DNA of 22,211 nt from DATHTC01 sp050262775. Its GTDB lineage: Bacteria > Actinomycetota > Thermoleophilia > Gaiellales > Gaiellaceae. The notes beneath the pieces were generated by a model, which worked only from the letters and a program-made list of their open reading frames with translations, had not been told where the DNA came from and ran no database searches. The first letter of the stretch is position 1, and each line of letters begins with the position of its first letter. Below, one piece after another: positions 13,026 through 19,528 of the stretch. The position numbers and the translations under genes were made by a program. The stretch covers positions 1 to 22,211 of the forward strand of contig JBLNEO010000153.1 in the NCBI GenBank assembly GCA_050262775.1, written 5' to 3'.

Positions 13026-13032
13026 CGCCGCC

Positions 13033-13929
13033 GTGCGTCCGCGGCCGGTCGACCTGATGCTGCTCGCGACCGTCGTCCTCTGGGCGCTCAACCTGGCCGT
13101 GTCGCGGTACATCCTGCTCCACGGCTTCCGACCGCTCGCCTACTCGACGCTCCGGTACGGCGCGGCCGCCCTCGTGTTCGTCGGGCTCACGCTCGCGCTC
13201 GAGCGCTCGCTGCGCGTCGAGCGGCGCGAGCTCCTGCGGATGCTCGCCGCGGCGGCGCTCCTGCTGCTGAACCAGTTCGCGTTCGTCTACGCCCTCGACC
13301 GCGCGACGGCGTCGACCGTCGGCCTGATCCTCGGCTCCACGCCGATCTGGGCGGGGCTCGTCGCCGTCCTGCTCGGCGTCGAGCACCTCGGGCGCCGGTT
13401 CTGGCTCGCCTCGGCCGTCTCGTTCGCCGGCGTCGGGCTCGTCGCGGTCGGCGCCCACGGCGAGCTGGGCGGCGACTGGCTCGCGGTCCTCCTCGCCCTC
13501 GCGACCGCCGCGACGTGGGCGGCGTACTCCGTCGTGATCGCCCCCCTGATGCGCGCGCACTCGCCGGTCCGCGTCAGCGCCGTCGTGCTGTCGCTGACGT
13601 GGGCGGGGCTCCTCGTCGCCGGGCTGCCGCAGACGGGCGACCAGCGGCTCGACCTCGGCTGGGAGGTCTGGGCGCTGTTCGCCTTCGCCGTCGTCGGGCC
13701 GCTCGTGCTGACGAACGTCTTCTGGTACACCGCGCTCGGGCGCGTCGGGCCCGGACGCGCGACCCTCGCCGGCAACCTGCAGCCCTTCGTCGCCGCCGTC
13801 TTCGGCGTCGTCCTCCTCGACGAGCGGCTGACCGCGCTCCAGGTGCTCGGTGGCACCCTCATCGCCGCCGGGATCCTCCTCGCGGTGCGCCGCCGCAGGC
13901 CGGCGACCCCGGTGCCGCAGGCGGAGTAA
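13033..13929 (+). CDS. EamA/DMT-family transporter (298 aa)
   Basis: Drug/metabolite transporter superfamily membrane protein with ten predicted helices in two repeated EamA halves. The N-terminal half shows LLATVVLWALNLAVSRYIL, then RPLAYSTLRYGAAALVFVGL and a later LGSTPIWAGLVAVLLGVEHL, the typical end-of-half glycine/proline motif. The second half has ATAATWAAYSVVIAPLM and LAGNLQPFVAAVFGVVLLDE followed by LGGTLIAAGILLAVRRR, the canonical EamA ending. Substrate cannot be told; members export amino acids, metabolites or drugs. GTG 13033 is the start. Divergent from the fabL operon; its TAA stop forms part of the -10 box of the downstream gene. Confidence 0.92.
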   Translation: MRPRPVDLMLLATVVLWALNLAVSRYILLHGFRPLAYSTLRYGAAALVFVGLTLALERSLRVERRELLRMLAAAALLLLNQFAFVYALDRATASTVGLILGSTPIWAGLVAVLLGVEHLGRRFWLASAVSFAGVGLVAVGAHGELGGDWLAVLLALATAATWAAYSVVIAPLMRAHSPVRVSAVVLSLTWAGLLVAGLPQTGDQRLDLGWEVWALFAFAVVGPLVLTNVFWYTALGRVGPGRATLAGNLQPFVAAVFGVVLLDERLTALQVLGGTLIAAGILLAVRRRRPATPVPQAE

Positions 13930-13932
13930 CAT
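13927..13932 (+). promoter_or_regulatory. -10 box TAACAT overlapping the EamA gene stop codon
   Basis: TAACAT lies 7 nt before GTG 13940, and its first three bases are the stop codon of the upstream gene. Spacing fits a leaderless dioxygenase transcript. Confidence 0.5.
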
Positions 13933-13939
13933 CGGGCCC

Positions 13940-15037
13940 GTGACCGGCGACTTCATGCCGCTCGACGGCTGGGACCACGTCGAGCTCTGGGTCGGGAACG
14001 CCAAGCAGGCGGCGTACTACTACGAGCACGCCTTCGGCTTCCGCCGCACCGCGTACGCAGGCCCCGAGACGGGTGTCCGCGACCGCGCGAGCTACGTGCT
14101 CGAGCAGAACGACATCCGCTTCGTCCTCACCAGCGGGCTCCGGCGCGACTCGCCGATCGGCGAGTTCGCGTGCCTCCACGGCGACGGCGTCAAGGACATC
14201 GCGCTGCGCGTCCCGTCGGCGCGCGCGGCGTACCGCGAGGCGGTGCAGCGCGGTGCGCGCGGCATCGCCGAGCCGCACTGGGTCGAGGACGAGTACGGCC
14301 GCGTCGAGCTGGCGACGATCGGGACGTACGGCGACGTCGTCCACACGTTCGTCGGCCGGTCGGAGTACGAGGGCACCTACCTGCCCGGGTACGTCGCGCA
14401 GGAGTCGTCGAACGGCGCCGCGGGCGACGTCGGGCTGCTCGCCGTCGACCACATCGTCGGCAACGTCGAGCTCGGCCGCATGGAGCACTGGGTCGGGTTC
14501 TACGAGCGCGTCTTCGGGATGACGGAGATGATCCACTTCTCGGACGAGGACATCTCCACCGAGTACTCGGCCCTGATGTCGAAGGTGATGACGGACGGCC
14601 AGGGGAAGATCAAGTTCCCGATCAACGAGCCGGCCGAGGGCAAGCGGAAGAGCCAGATCGAGGAGTACCTCGAGTTCAACCACGGGCCCGGCTCGCAGCA
14701 CATCGCGATGACGACGTCGAACATCGTCGAGACGGTGGAGGCGCTGCAGCGCCGCGGCGTGATCTTCCTCTCGACGCCCGAGGCGTACTACGACGAGACA
14801 CCCGACCGCGTCGGCGAGATCGACGAGAGCTGGGACGACCTGCGACGGCTGCGGATCCTCGCCGACCGCGACGACGACGGCTACCTGCTGCAGATCTTCA
14901 CGAAGACGGCGCAGGACCGGCCGACGCTCTTCTTCGAGGTGATCGAGCGGCACGGCGCCCGCGGGTTCGGCGACGGCAACTTCAAGGCCCTGTTCGAGGC
15001 GATCGAGCGCGAGCAGGCGCTCCGCGGCAACCTCTAG
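13940..15037 (+). CDS. hppD: 4-hydroxyphenylpyruvate dioxygenase
   Basis: Fe(II)-dependent dioxygenase converting 4-hydroxyphenylpyruvate to homogentisate in tyrosine catabolism. The 365-aa protein has two vicinal-oxygen-chelate halves: WDHVELWVGNAKQAAYYYE (11-29) begins the first, and VDHIVGNVELGRMEHWVGFY (169-188) the second. Iron ligands are visible at His171 (VDHIVGNV), His254 (GSQHIAM) and Glu333 (FFEVIERHG). Other signatures are KIKFPINEPAEGKRKSQIEE and EFNHGPGSQHIA. It is not hydroxymandelate synthase by simple appearance, but that enzyme shares the ligands and cannot be excluded without alignment. No other tyrosine-degradation gene is next to it in the window. Confidence 0.93.
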   Translation: MTGDFMPLDGWDHVELWVGNAKQAAYYYEHAFGFRRTAYAGPETGVRDRASYVLEQNDIRFVLTSGLRRDSPIGEFACLHGDGVKDIALRVPSARAAYREAVQRGARGIAEPHWVEDEYGRVELATIGTYGDVVHTFVGRSEYEGTYLPGYVAQESSNGAAGDVGLLAVDHIVGNVELGRMEHWVGFYERVFGMTEMIHFSDEDISTEYSALMSKVMTDGQGKIKFPINEPAEGKRKSQIEEYLEFNHGPGSQHIAMTTSNIVETVEALQRRGVIFLSTPEAYYDETPDRVGEIDESWDDLRRLRILADRDDDGYLLQIFTKTAQDRPTLFFEVIERHGARGFGDGNFKALFEAIEREQALRGNL

Positions 15038-15055
15038 CGATCGGATTCGCGCCGC

Positions 15056-15844
15056 ATGGACGCGGCCACGACGGACACGGTGAGGGACTGGCTCGCGACG
15101 CCGCAGCGCCAGGCGGCGGTCACCGACGAGACGGCGCATCGGCCGTGGCCGCTGCCGGAGCGCTCGTGGGTGCTGGCGCAGACGTGGGAGGACCTCCTCT
15201 TCGTCCACTGGCCCGTCGACCCCGAGCAGGTGCGGCCGCTCCTCCCGCGCGGGCTGGAGCTCGACCTCCAGGACGGGAGCGCGTGGCTCGGCGTGACGCC
15301 GTTCCGGCTGAGCGCGCTGCGGCTGCGCGGGACGCTGCCGGTCCCGTACGCGTCGAGCTTCCTCGAGCTGAACGTCCGGACGTACGTGACCGACGGGGAC
15401 AAGCCCGGGATCTGGTTCTTCTCGCTCGACGCCACGAGCAGGACCGCCGTCGAGCTCGCGCGGCGGACGTACCGCCTCCCGTACCACCAGATGCGCGCGA
15501 CGCTCGAGGAGCGCGGCCTCCACCACCGCTGGCGCTCGTCCCGCCTCGGCGCGCCGCGGCCCTACGTGCTCGAGGCGTCGTATCGTCCGCTAGGGGCGCC
15601 TGCGCCGGCCGAGCCGGGGTCGGTCGAGCACTTCCTCGCCGAGCGCTACTGCCTCTACGCCGAGCACCGCGGCGAGCTCCTCCGCGCCGACATCCACCAC
15701 CCGCCGTGGCCGCTCCAGTCGGCCGAGCTCGACCTCGACCTGACCACGATGACGCCCGACGGGATCGACCTGCCGGCGACGGCGCCGCTCGCCCACGCCG
15801 TGGCGCGCCAGGACGTCGTCATCTGGCCGCTCGCGCCGGCGTAG
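15056..15844 (+). CDS. DUF2071 (YqjF-like) protein (262 aa)
   Basis: Protein of the DUF2071/acetoacetate-decarboxylase-like group, without known function. Recognisable stretches are LFVHWPVDPEQVRPLLPRGL (48-67), GSAWLGVTPFRLSALRLRG (74-92), SFLELNVRTYV (101-111) and GIWFFSLDATSR (118-129), then YRLPYH and the downstream FLAERYCLYAE segment. HWPVDPEQVRPLLP and FLELNVRTYV are typical of the family. ATG 15056 lies 18 nt after the hppD stop, suggesting cotranscription with it, since no clear -10 box stands before this gene. No signal peptide or membrane helix. Confidence 0.87.
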   Translation: MDAATTDTVRDWLATPQRQAAVTDETAHRPWPLPERSWVLAQTWEDLLFVHWPVDPEQVRPLLPRGLELDLQDGSAWLGVTPFRLSALRLRGTLPVPYASSFLELNVRTYVTDGDKPGIWFFSLDATSRTAVELARRTYRLPYHQMRATLEERGLHHRWRSSRLGAPRPYVLEASYRPLGAPAPAEPGSVEHFLAERYCLYAEHRGELLRADIHHPPWPLQSAELDLDLTTMTPDGIDLPATAPLAHAVARQDVVIWPLAPA

Positions 15845-15848
15845 CGCC

Positions 15849-15854
15849 TAGCCT
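15849..15854 (+). promoter_or_regulatory. -10 box TAGCCT before the CDF transporter gene
   Basis: TAGCCT lies 6 nt before ATG 15861, just downstream of the DUF2071 stop codon; candidate leaderless promoter. Confidence 0.45.
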
Positions 15855-15860
15855 CCCCGG

Positions 15861-17213
15861 ATGCACCCGCAGCGCCGCACCGCCCTCGTCTCCGTGCTCG
15901 CCGCGGGGGCCCTCGTCCTCCTCAAGCTCGTCACGGGGCTCGCCAGCGGCTCGCTGGGCCTCCTCTCCGAGGCGCTGCATTCCGGGACCGACCTCGTCGC
16001 CGCGCTGCTCACGTTCTTCGCCGTCGGCGTCGCCGTGCGGCCGGCCGATCCCGGGCACCAGTACGGCCACGGGAAGGCGGAGCACCTCTCCGCGCTCGGC
16101 GAGGCGTCGATCCTCGTGCTCGCCTCGCTCGCGATCGCCGGCGTGGCGATCGCGCGCCTCGCCGGCGTGCTCGAGCCCGAGGTGGACGCGGCGTGGTGGG
16201 CCTTCGCCGTGCTCGGCGGCGTGATGGCGATCGACGCGACGCGAACGCTCGTCTCGATGCGGACCGCGCGCCGCTTCCACAGCGCCGCGCTCCAGGCGAA
16301 CGCCCTCCACTTCGGCGGCGACCTCGCCGGCTCGACCGCCGTGCTCGTCGGGCTGATCGCCGCAGCGAACGGCTATCCGAACGGCGACTCGATCGCCGCG
16401 CTCTTCGTCGCCTTCCTCGTCCTCGTCGCGGCGCTGCGGCTGATCCGGCGGAACGTCGACGTCCTCATGGACGTCGCGCCCGCCGACGCGCAGGAGGCGG
16501 CGCTCGCCGCGATCGGGCGGATCGACCCGCCCGTGCACGTTCGGCGGTTCCGCATGCGCCAGGCCGCGGGACGCCACTTCGCGGACGTGGTCATCGGCGT
16601 CGCGCCCGGCGCGGCCGTCGGGCAGGGTCATGCCGTCGCGGACCAGGTCGAGGCGGCCGTCCAGCGCGCGCTGCCGGAGAGCGACGTGGTCGTGCACGTC
16701 GAGCCCGTCGACGCCGAGGCGAAGATCCGCGATCGCGCGCACGCGGCCGCGCTGTCGGTGACGCGCGTGCGGGAGGTGCACAACGTCAGCGTCCTCCACG
16801 TCGGCCGGCACACGGACGTCTCGCTCCACCTCAAGCTTCCCGGCGAGCTGCCCCTGGAGGAGGCGCACCGCGTGGCCGAGGAGGTCGAGCGGGCGATCGC
16901 GGCGTCGCTCCCCGAGGTCGACTCCGTGCAGACGCACATCGAGCCGCTGACGGAGGAGGCCGAGGGCGCGGTGGCCGACGGCGAGGAGCCCGAGCGCGGC
17001 GACGTCGAGCGGATCGTGCTCGCGACGACGGGCGCGCCGCCCCGGGACGTGCGCTTCCTGCACACGCCCGACGGGCTCGTGGCGCATCTCACGCTCGCCG
17101 TCGAGCCGGCGTCGACGCTCGCCGAGGCGCATGCGCGGGCGAGCGAGGTCGAGCACGCGATCCGCACCGCGTGCGGGCGCATCGCCGACGTGGTCGTCCA
17201 CACGGAGCCCTGA
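15861..17213 (+). CDS. cation diffusion facilitator transporter with three C-terminal repeats (450 aa)
   Basis: Divalent-metal/proton antiporter of the CDF family in the cytoplasmic membrane. Residues 8-200 hold the six-helix transport domain. The metal A-site residues appear as His40-x3-Asp44 (ALHSGTDL) in TM2 and His150-x3-Asp154 (ALHFGGDL) in TM5, an HD-HD site typical of Zn/Co-type members. DPGHQYGHGKAEHLSALGE (63-81) is the conserved cytoplasmic loop. The usual protein is about 300 aa with one ZT-dimer domain; this one has three similar cytoplasmic units, about 207-282, 290-362 and 379-450. They end in VVVHVEP, VQTHIEP and VVVHTEP, each with an upstream helix (HAVADQVEAAV, HRVAEEVERAI, HARASEVEHAI). 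The third unit is the most diverged. Start ATG 15861. Confidence 0.92.
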   Translation: MHPQRRTALVSVLAAGALVLLKLVTGLASGSLGLLSEALHSGTDLVAALLTFFAVGVAVRPADPGHQYGHGKAEHLSALGEASILVLASLAIAGVAIARLAGVLEPEVDAAWWAFAVLGGVMAIDATRTLVSMRTARRFHSAALQANALHFGGDLAGSTAVLVGLIAAANGYPNGDSIAALFVAFLVLVAALRLIRRNVDVLMDVAPADAQEAALAAIGRIDPPVHVRRFRMRQAAGRHFADVVIGVAPGAAVGQGHAVADQVEAAVQRALPESDVVVHVEPVDAEAKIRDRAHAAALSVTRVREVHNVSVLHVGRHTDVSLHLKLPGELPLEEAHRVAEEVERAIAASLPEVDSVQTHIEPLTEEAEGAVADGEEPERGDVERIVLATTGAPPRDVRFLHTPDGLVAHLTLAVEPASTLAEAHARASEVEHAIRTACGRIADVVVHTEP

Positions 17214-17228
17214 CGCGTCGGCGCTCGT

Positions 17229-17241
17229 CCGGTTGCACCGG
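17229..17241. promoter_or_regulatory. inverted repeat over the -35 of the ABC importer promoter
   Basis: CCGGT (17229-17233) and ACCGG (17237-17241) form a perfect repeat around TGC and overlap the -35 TTGCAC. Possible operator half of a two-site arrangement with the palindrome at 17268; could be chance. Confidence 0.3.
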
Positions 17242-17261
17242 CGGCGTGAAGGTGGTAGCTG
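17233..17261 (+). promoter_or_regulatory. sigma-70-type promoter of the ABC importer operon
   Basis: TTGCAC (17233-17238) and TAGCTG (17256-17261) are separated by exactly 17 nt. The predicted start is near 17268, leaving a leader of about 55 nt with GAGGGGG as Shine-Dalgarno before ATG 17323. This is the best -35/-10 pair in the window. Confidence 0.55.
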
Positions 17262-17267
17262 TGCTCT

Positions 17268-17282
17268 GACCCCGTCGGGGTC
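17268..17282. promoter_or_regulatory. palindrome at the predicted transcription start, candidate operator
   Basis: GACCCC-GTC-GGGGTC is a perfect 6-bp inverted repeat with a 3-nt centre. It begins at the predicted +1 of the ABC importer transcript, a classic position for a repressor site. As RNA it would be a 5'-end hairpin instead. Confidence 0.45.
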
Positions 17283-17322
17283 GATCCGTGGCATCGCAGT
17301 CACGATTGAGGGGGTTTCGACC

Positions 17323-18582
17323 ATGAACGTACGGCTTTGGCCCGTCTTCGCCGCGACGGTGGGTGCCGCCGCGCTGGTGTTGGGCGTCGGTTCAGCCGGC
17401 GCCCGTTCCGACCAGGCCACCGGACCCGAGACGAGCAGCGCCGTCTCCGGGAACATCGTGCTCGCCCACTGGGCGTCGTCGCCGGTGGAGACCGAGCTGC
17501 TCAAGCAGGTGATCAAGTCGTTCGAGCGGAAGTACCCGCGCATCCACGTGACGCGGCGCGCGCTCGACCCGTACCCCGACGCGATGCTCGCGCAGTTCGC
17601 CGCGCGCAAGCCGCCGGACGTCTTCTACATCGACTCCAACGTCGCGCCCGACTGGATCAAGCAGCGCGTGATCTGGCCGCTCGACGACAACATCAAGAAG
17701 TACCACTTCAACACGAAGCCGTTCTACCCGCGCCTGCTCGCGGCGTTCAAGGTCGACGGCAAGACCTACGGGTTCCCCAAGGACTGGTCGCCGCTCGCGA
17801 TGCAGACGAACACGGCGATGTTGCAGAAGGCGGGCGTCCAGCCGCCGCAGACGTGGGCCCAGCTCGAGACGGCGGCGCGCCGGCTCCAGTCGACCCTCCC
17901 CAGCGGGGCGAAGCCGATCTGCATCGCCGCCGACTGGGCGCGCGCGCTCGCGTTCGTCTACCAGAACAAGGGCTCGTTCCTGAACCCGACGAAGACGAAG
18001 GCGACGGTCGCGACGCCGCAGGTTCGCCAGGCGATCGAGTACTACGTCGGCCTCCGCTCGAAGGGCCTCGCGGCCGAGCCGTCGGCACTCGGCGTCGGCT
18101 GGTGCGGCGAGGCGCTCGGCAAGGAGAAGGCGGCGATCGTCTTCGAGGGCAACTGGGTCGTGCCCTACATGGCCGAGCAGTTCCCGAGCGTCCGCTTCCA
18201 GAACAACCAGATGGTCCGCGGCAAGCAGGGCGGCAACCTCGCCTTCACGGTCTCGTACTCCATCGCGAAGGACTCGAAGAACAAGAACGCCGCCTGGACG
18301 CTGCTCACCTACCTGACCGGGAAGGAAGGGATGCGGGTCTGGACCTCGAAGGGCCTCGCGCTCCCGTCACGCAGCGACGTTAAGCCCGTCGCCGGCCGGG
18401 CGTCGTTCCTCGCGCAGGCGCCGGTCTCGCGGGCGTGGCAGTTCGCCCCGGGCTTCTCGAAGGTGATGACCGTGGCGAACAACGAGTTCTCCGCGGTCTT
18501 CGAGGGGAAGCAGAGCATCCCCGGCATGCTCGCGAAGGTGCAGGCCGAGGCGACGGTGGCGCTCCGTCGCGGAGGCCGCTAG
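17323..18582 (+). CDS. carbohydrate ABC transporter substrate-binding protein, family 1
   Basis: Extracellular solute-binding protein of the MalE/UgpB type (SBP_bac_1), 419 aa, delivering a sugar or sugar derivative to the two permeases downstream. The N-terminus is a signal sequence: MNVRLWPVFAATVGAAALVL with possible cleavage after AGA (about residue 27). No lipobox cysteine is present, unlike most Gram-positive binding proteins. Mature features are NIVLAHWASSPVETELLKQV (start of lobe 1), FERKYPRIHVTRR, KPPDVFYIDSN, VDGKTYGFPKDWSPLAMQTN (the segment typical of the family), KAAIVFEGNWVV and the ALPSRSDV hinge-type stretch. ATG 17323 is supported by GAGGGGG about 8 nt upstream. The substrate is not readable from sequence. 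A strong hairpin separates it from the first permease gene. Confidence 0.93.
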   Translation: MNVRLWPVFAATVGAAALVLGVGSAGARSDQATGPETSSAVSGNIVLAHWASSPVETELLKQVIKSFERKYPRIHVTRRALDPYPDAMLAQFAARKPPDVFYIDSNVAPDWIKQRVIWPLDDNIKKYHFNTKPFYPRLLAAFKVDGKTYGFPKDWSPLAMQTNTAMLQKAGVQPPQTWAQLETAARRLQSTLPSGAKPICIAADWARALAFVYQNKGSFLNPTKTKATVATPQVRQAIEYYVGLRSKGLAAEPSALGVGWCGEALGKEKAAIVFEGNWVVPYMAEQFPSVRFQNNQMVRGKQGGNLAFTVSYSIAKDSKNKNAAWTLLTYLTGKEGMRVWTSKGLALPSRSDVKPVAGRASFLAQAPVSRAWQFAPGFSKVMTVANNEFSAVFEGKQSIPGMLAKVQAEATVALRRGGR

Positions 18583-18591
18583 CGCAACCCA

Positions 18592-18619
18592 CGGGCCCCC
18601 GCCGCACGGCGGGGGCCCG
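18592..18619 (+). terminator. intercistronic stem-loop after the binding-protein gene
   Basis: A perfect 12-bp stem, 18592-18603 with 18608-18619, closed by a GCAC tetraloop, starts 10 nt after the stop codon and ends 9 nt before the next ATG. No T-tract. Probably an attenuator or 3'-end stabiliser giving more binding protein than permease, as known for sugar ABC operons such as malE-malF. Confidence 0.7.
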
Positions 18620-18628
18620 CCACCGGGC

Positions 18629-19528
18629 ATGGCGACAGCGACGACGTCCCGCTTCGAGAGCGCGCGCAGCGCGAAGGTGAAGGAGGCCCTGGTCGGCTAC
18701 GGGTTCGTGCTCGTGCCGATGGGCTACTTCCTCACCTTCTTCGTGTTCCCGATCGTCTACGCGGTCTACATCTCGTTCTACGAGTGGGGCATCCTCGGGA
18801 AGATCGCGCCGGTCGGGCTCGACAACTACCGCCTGCTGCTCGAGGACGACCTCTTCCGGCGCGCGCTCAAGAACGTCCTCTACTACACCGCCGTGGTCGT
18901 CCCCTGCCAGATGGCGCTCGGGCTCTTCCTCGCGGTGATCGTCAACAATGCGATCCGCTTCCGGTCGTTCTTCCGCGCCGCCTACTACTTCCCCGCGCTC
19001 GCCTCTTCGGCGGCGATCACGGCGATCGCGATCTACATCCTCAGCGCGGACGGCCTGCTCAACCAGATCCTCGGCACCAACCAGGCGTGGTTCAACGACT
19101 CCGACACGGCGCTCGAGTCGATCATGGCGCTGAACATCTGGACGACGTCGGGGACGATGATGCTCTTCTACCTGGCCTCGCTCCAGTCGATCCCGACCGA
19201 CGTCTACGAGGCGGCTGCGATCGACGGCGCCGGACCCTGGCGGACGTTCCGGAAGATCACGTTCCCGCTGCTCCGGCCGGCGCACTTCTTCGTCGCCGTC
19301 CTCTCGGTGATCGGCTGCCTGAAGATGTTCGACCAGGCGTTCATCGTCTCGGGCGGCGCCGGCGGCCCGAACTACTCGACCCTGACGCCGGTGCTCTACC
19401 TCTACCAGGTCGCGATCCAGGATGTGGACTTCGGCTACGCGGCGGCGCTCGGGGTGGCCCTGTTCCTGCTCATCTTCACGGCCACGCTGATCCAGCGCCT
19501 GCTGTTCGGCCGGCCCGAGGTCGCGTGA
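18629..19528 (+). CDS. carbohydrate ABC transporter permease, MalF/UgpA type
   Basis: Inner-membrane subunit of the importer, 299 aa with six predicted helices. The first helix is at about 23-48 (GYGFVLVPMGYFLTFFVFPI), and the domain continues through NVLYYTAVVVPCQMALGLFL and AAYYFPALASSAAITAIAIY. The EAA loop that docks on the ATPase reads YEAAAIDGAGPWRTFRKITF (193-212). The size and short N-terminus match the sugar-type MalF-like permeases lacking the large MalF periplasmic loop. ATG 18629 follows the intercistronic hairpin by 9 nt; no clear Shine-Dalgarno is visible. Its stop overlaps the next start (TGATG). Confidence 0.95.
   Translation: MATATTSRFESARSAKVKEALVGYGFVLVPMGYFLTFFVFPIVYAVYISFYEWGILGKIAPVGLDNYRLLLEDDLFRRALKNVLYYTAVVVPCQMALGLFLAVIVNNAIRFRSFFRAAYYFPALASSAAITAIAIYILSADGLLNQILGTNQAWFNDSDTALESIMALNIWTTSGTMMLFYLASLQSIPTDVYEAAAIDGAGPWRTFRKITFPLLRPAHFFVAVLSVIGCLKMFDQAFIVSGGAGGPNYSTLTPVLYLYQVAIQDVDFGYAAALGVALFLLIFTATLIQRLLFGRPEVA

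Noticed and set aside
11425..13032. Upstream extension of the EamA frame to 11425
   Set aside because: This part is antisense to the methyltransferase, fabL and 91-aa genes; the real start is GTG 13033 with a -10 box.
12712..14004. Upstream extension of the fabL frame across 12712-14004
   Set aside because: The segment is low-complexity Glu/Asp/Arg/His-rich shadow sequence antisense to the EamA gene.
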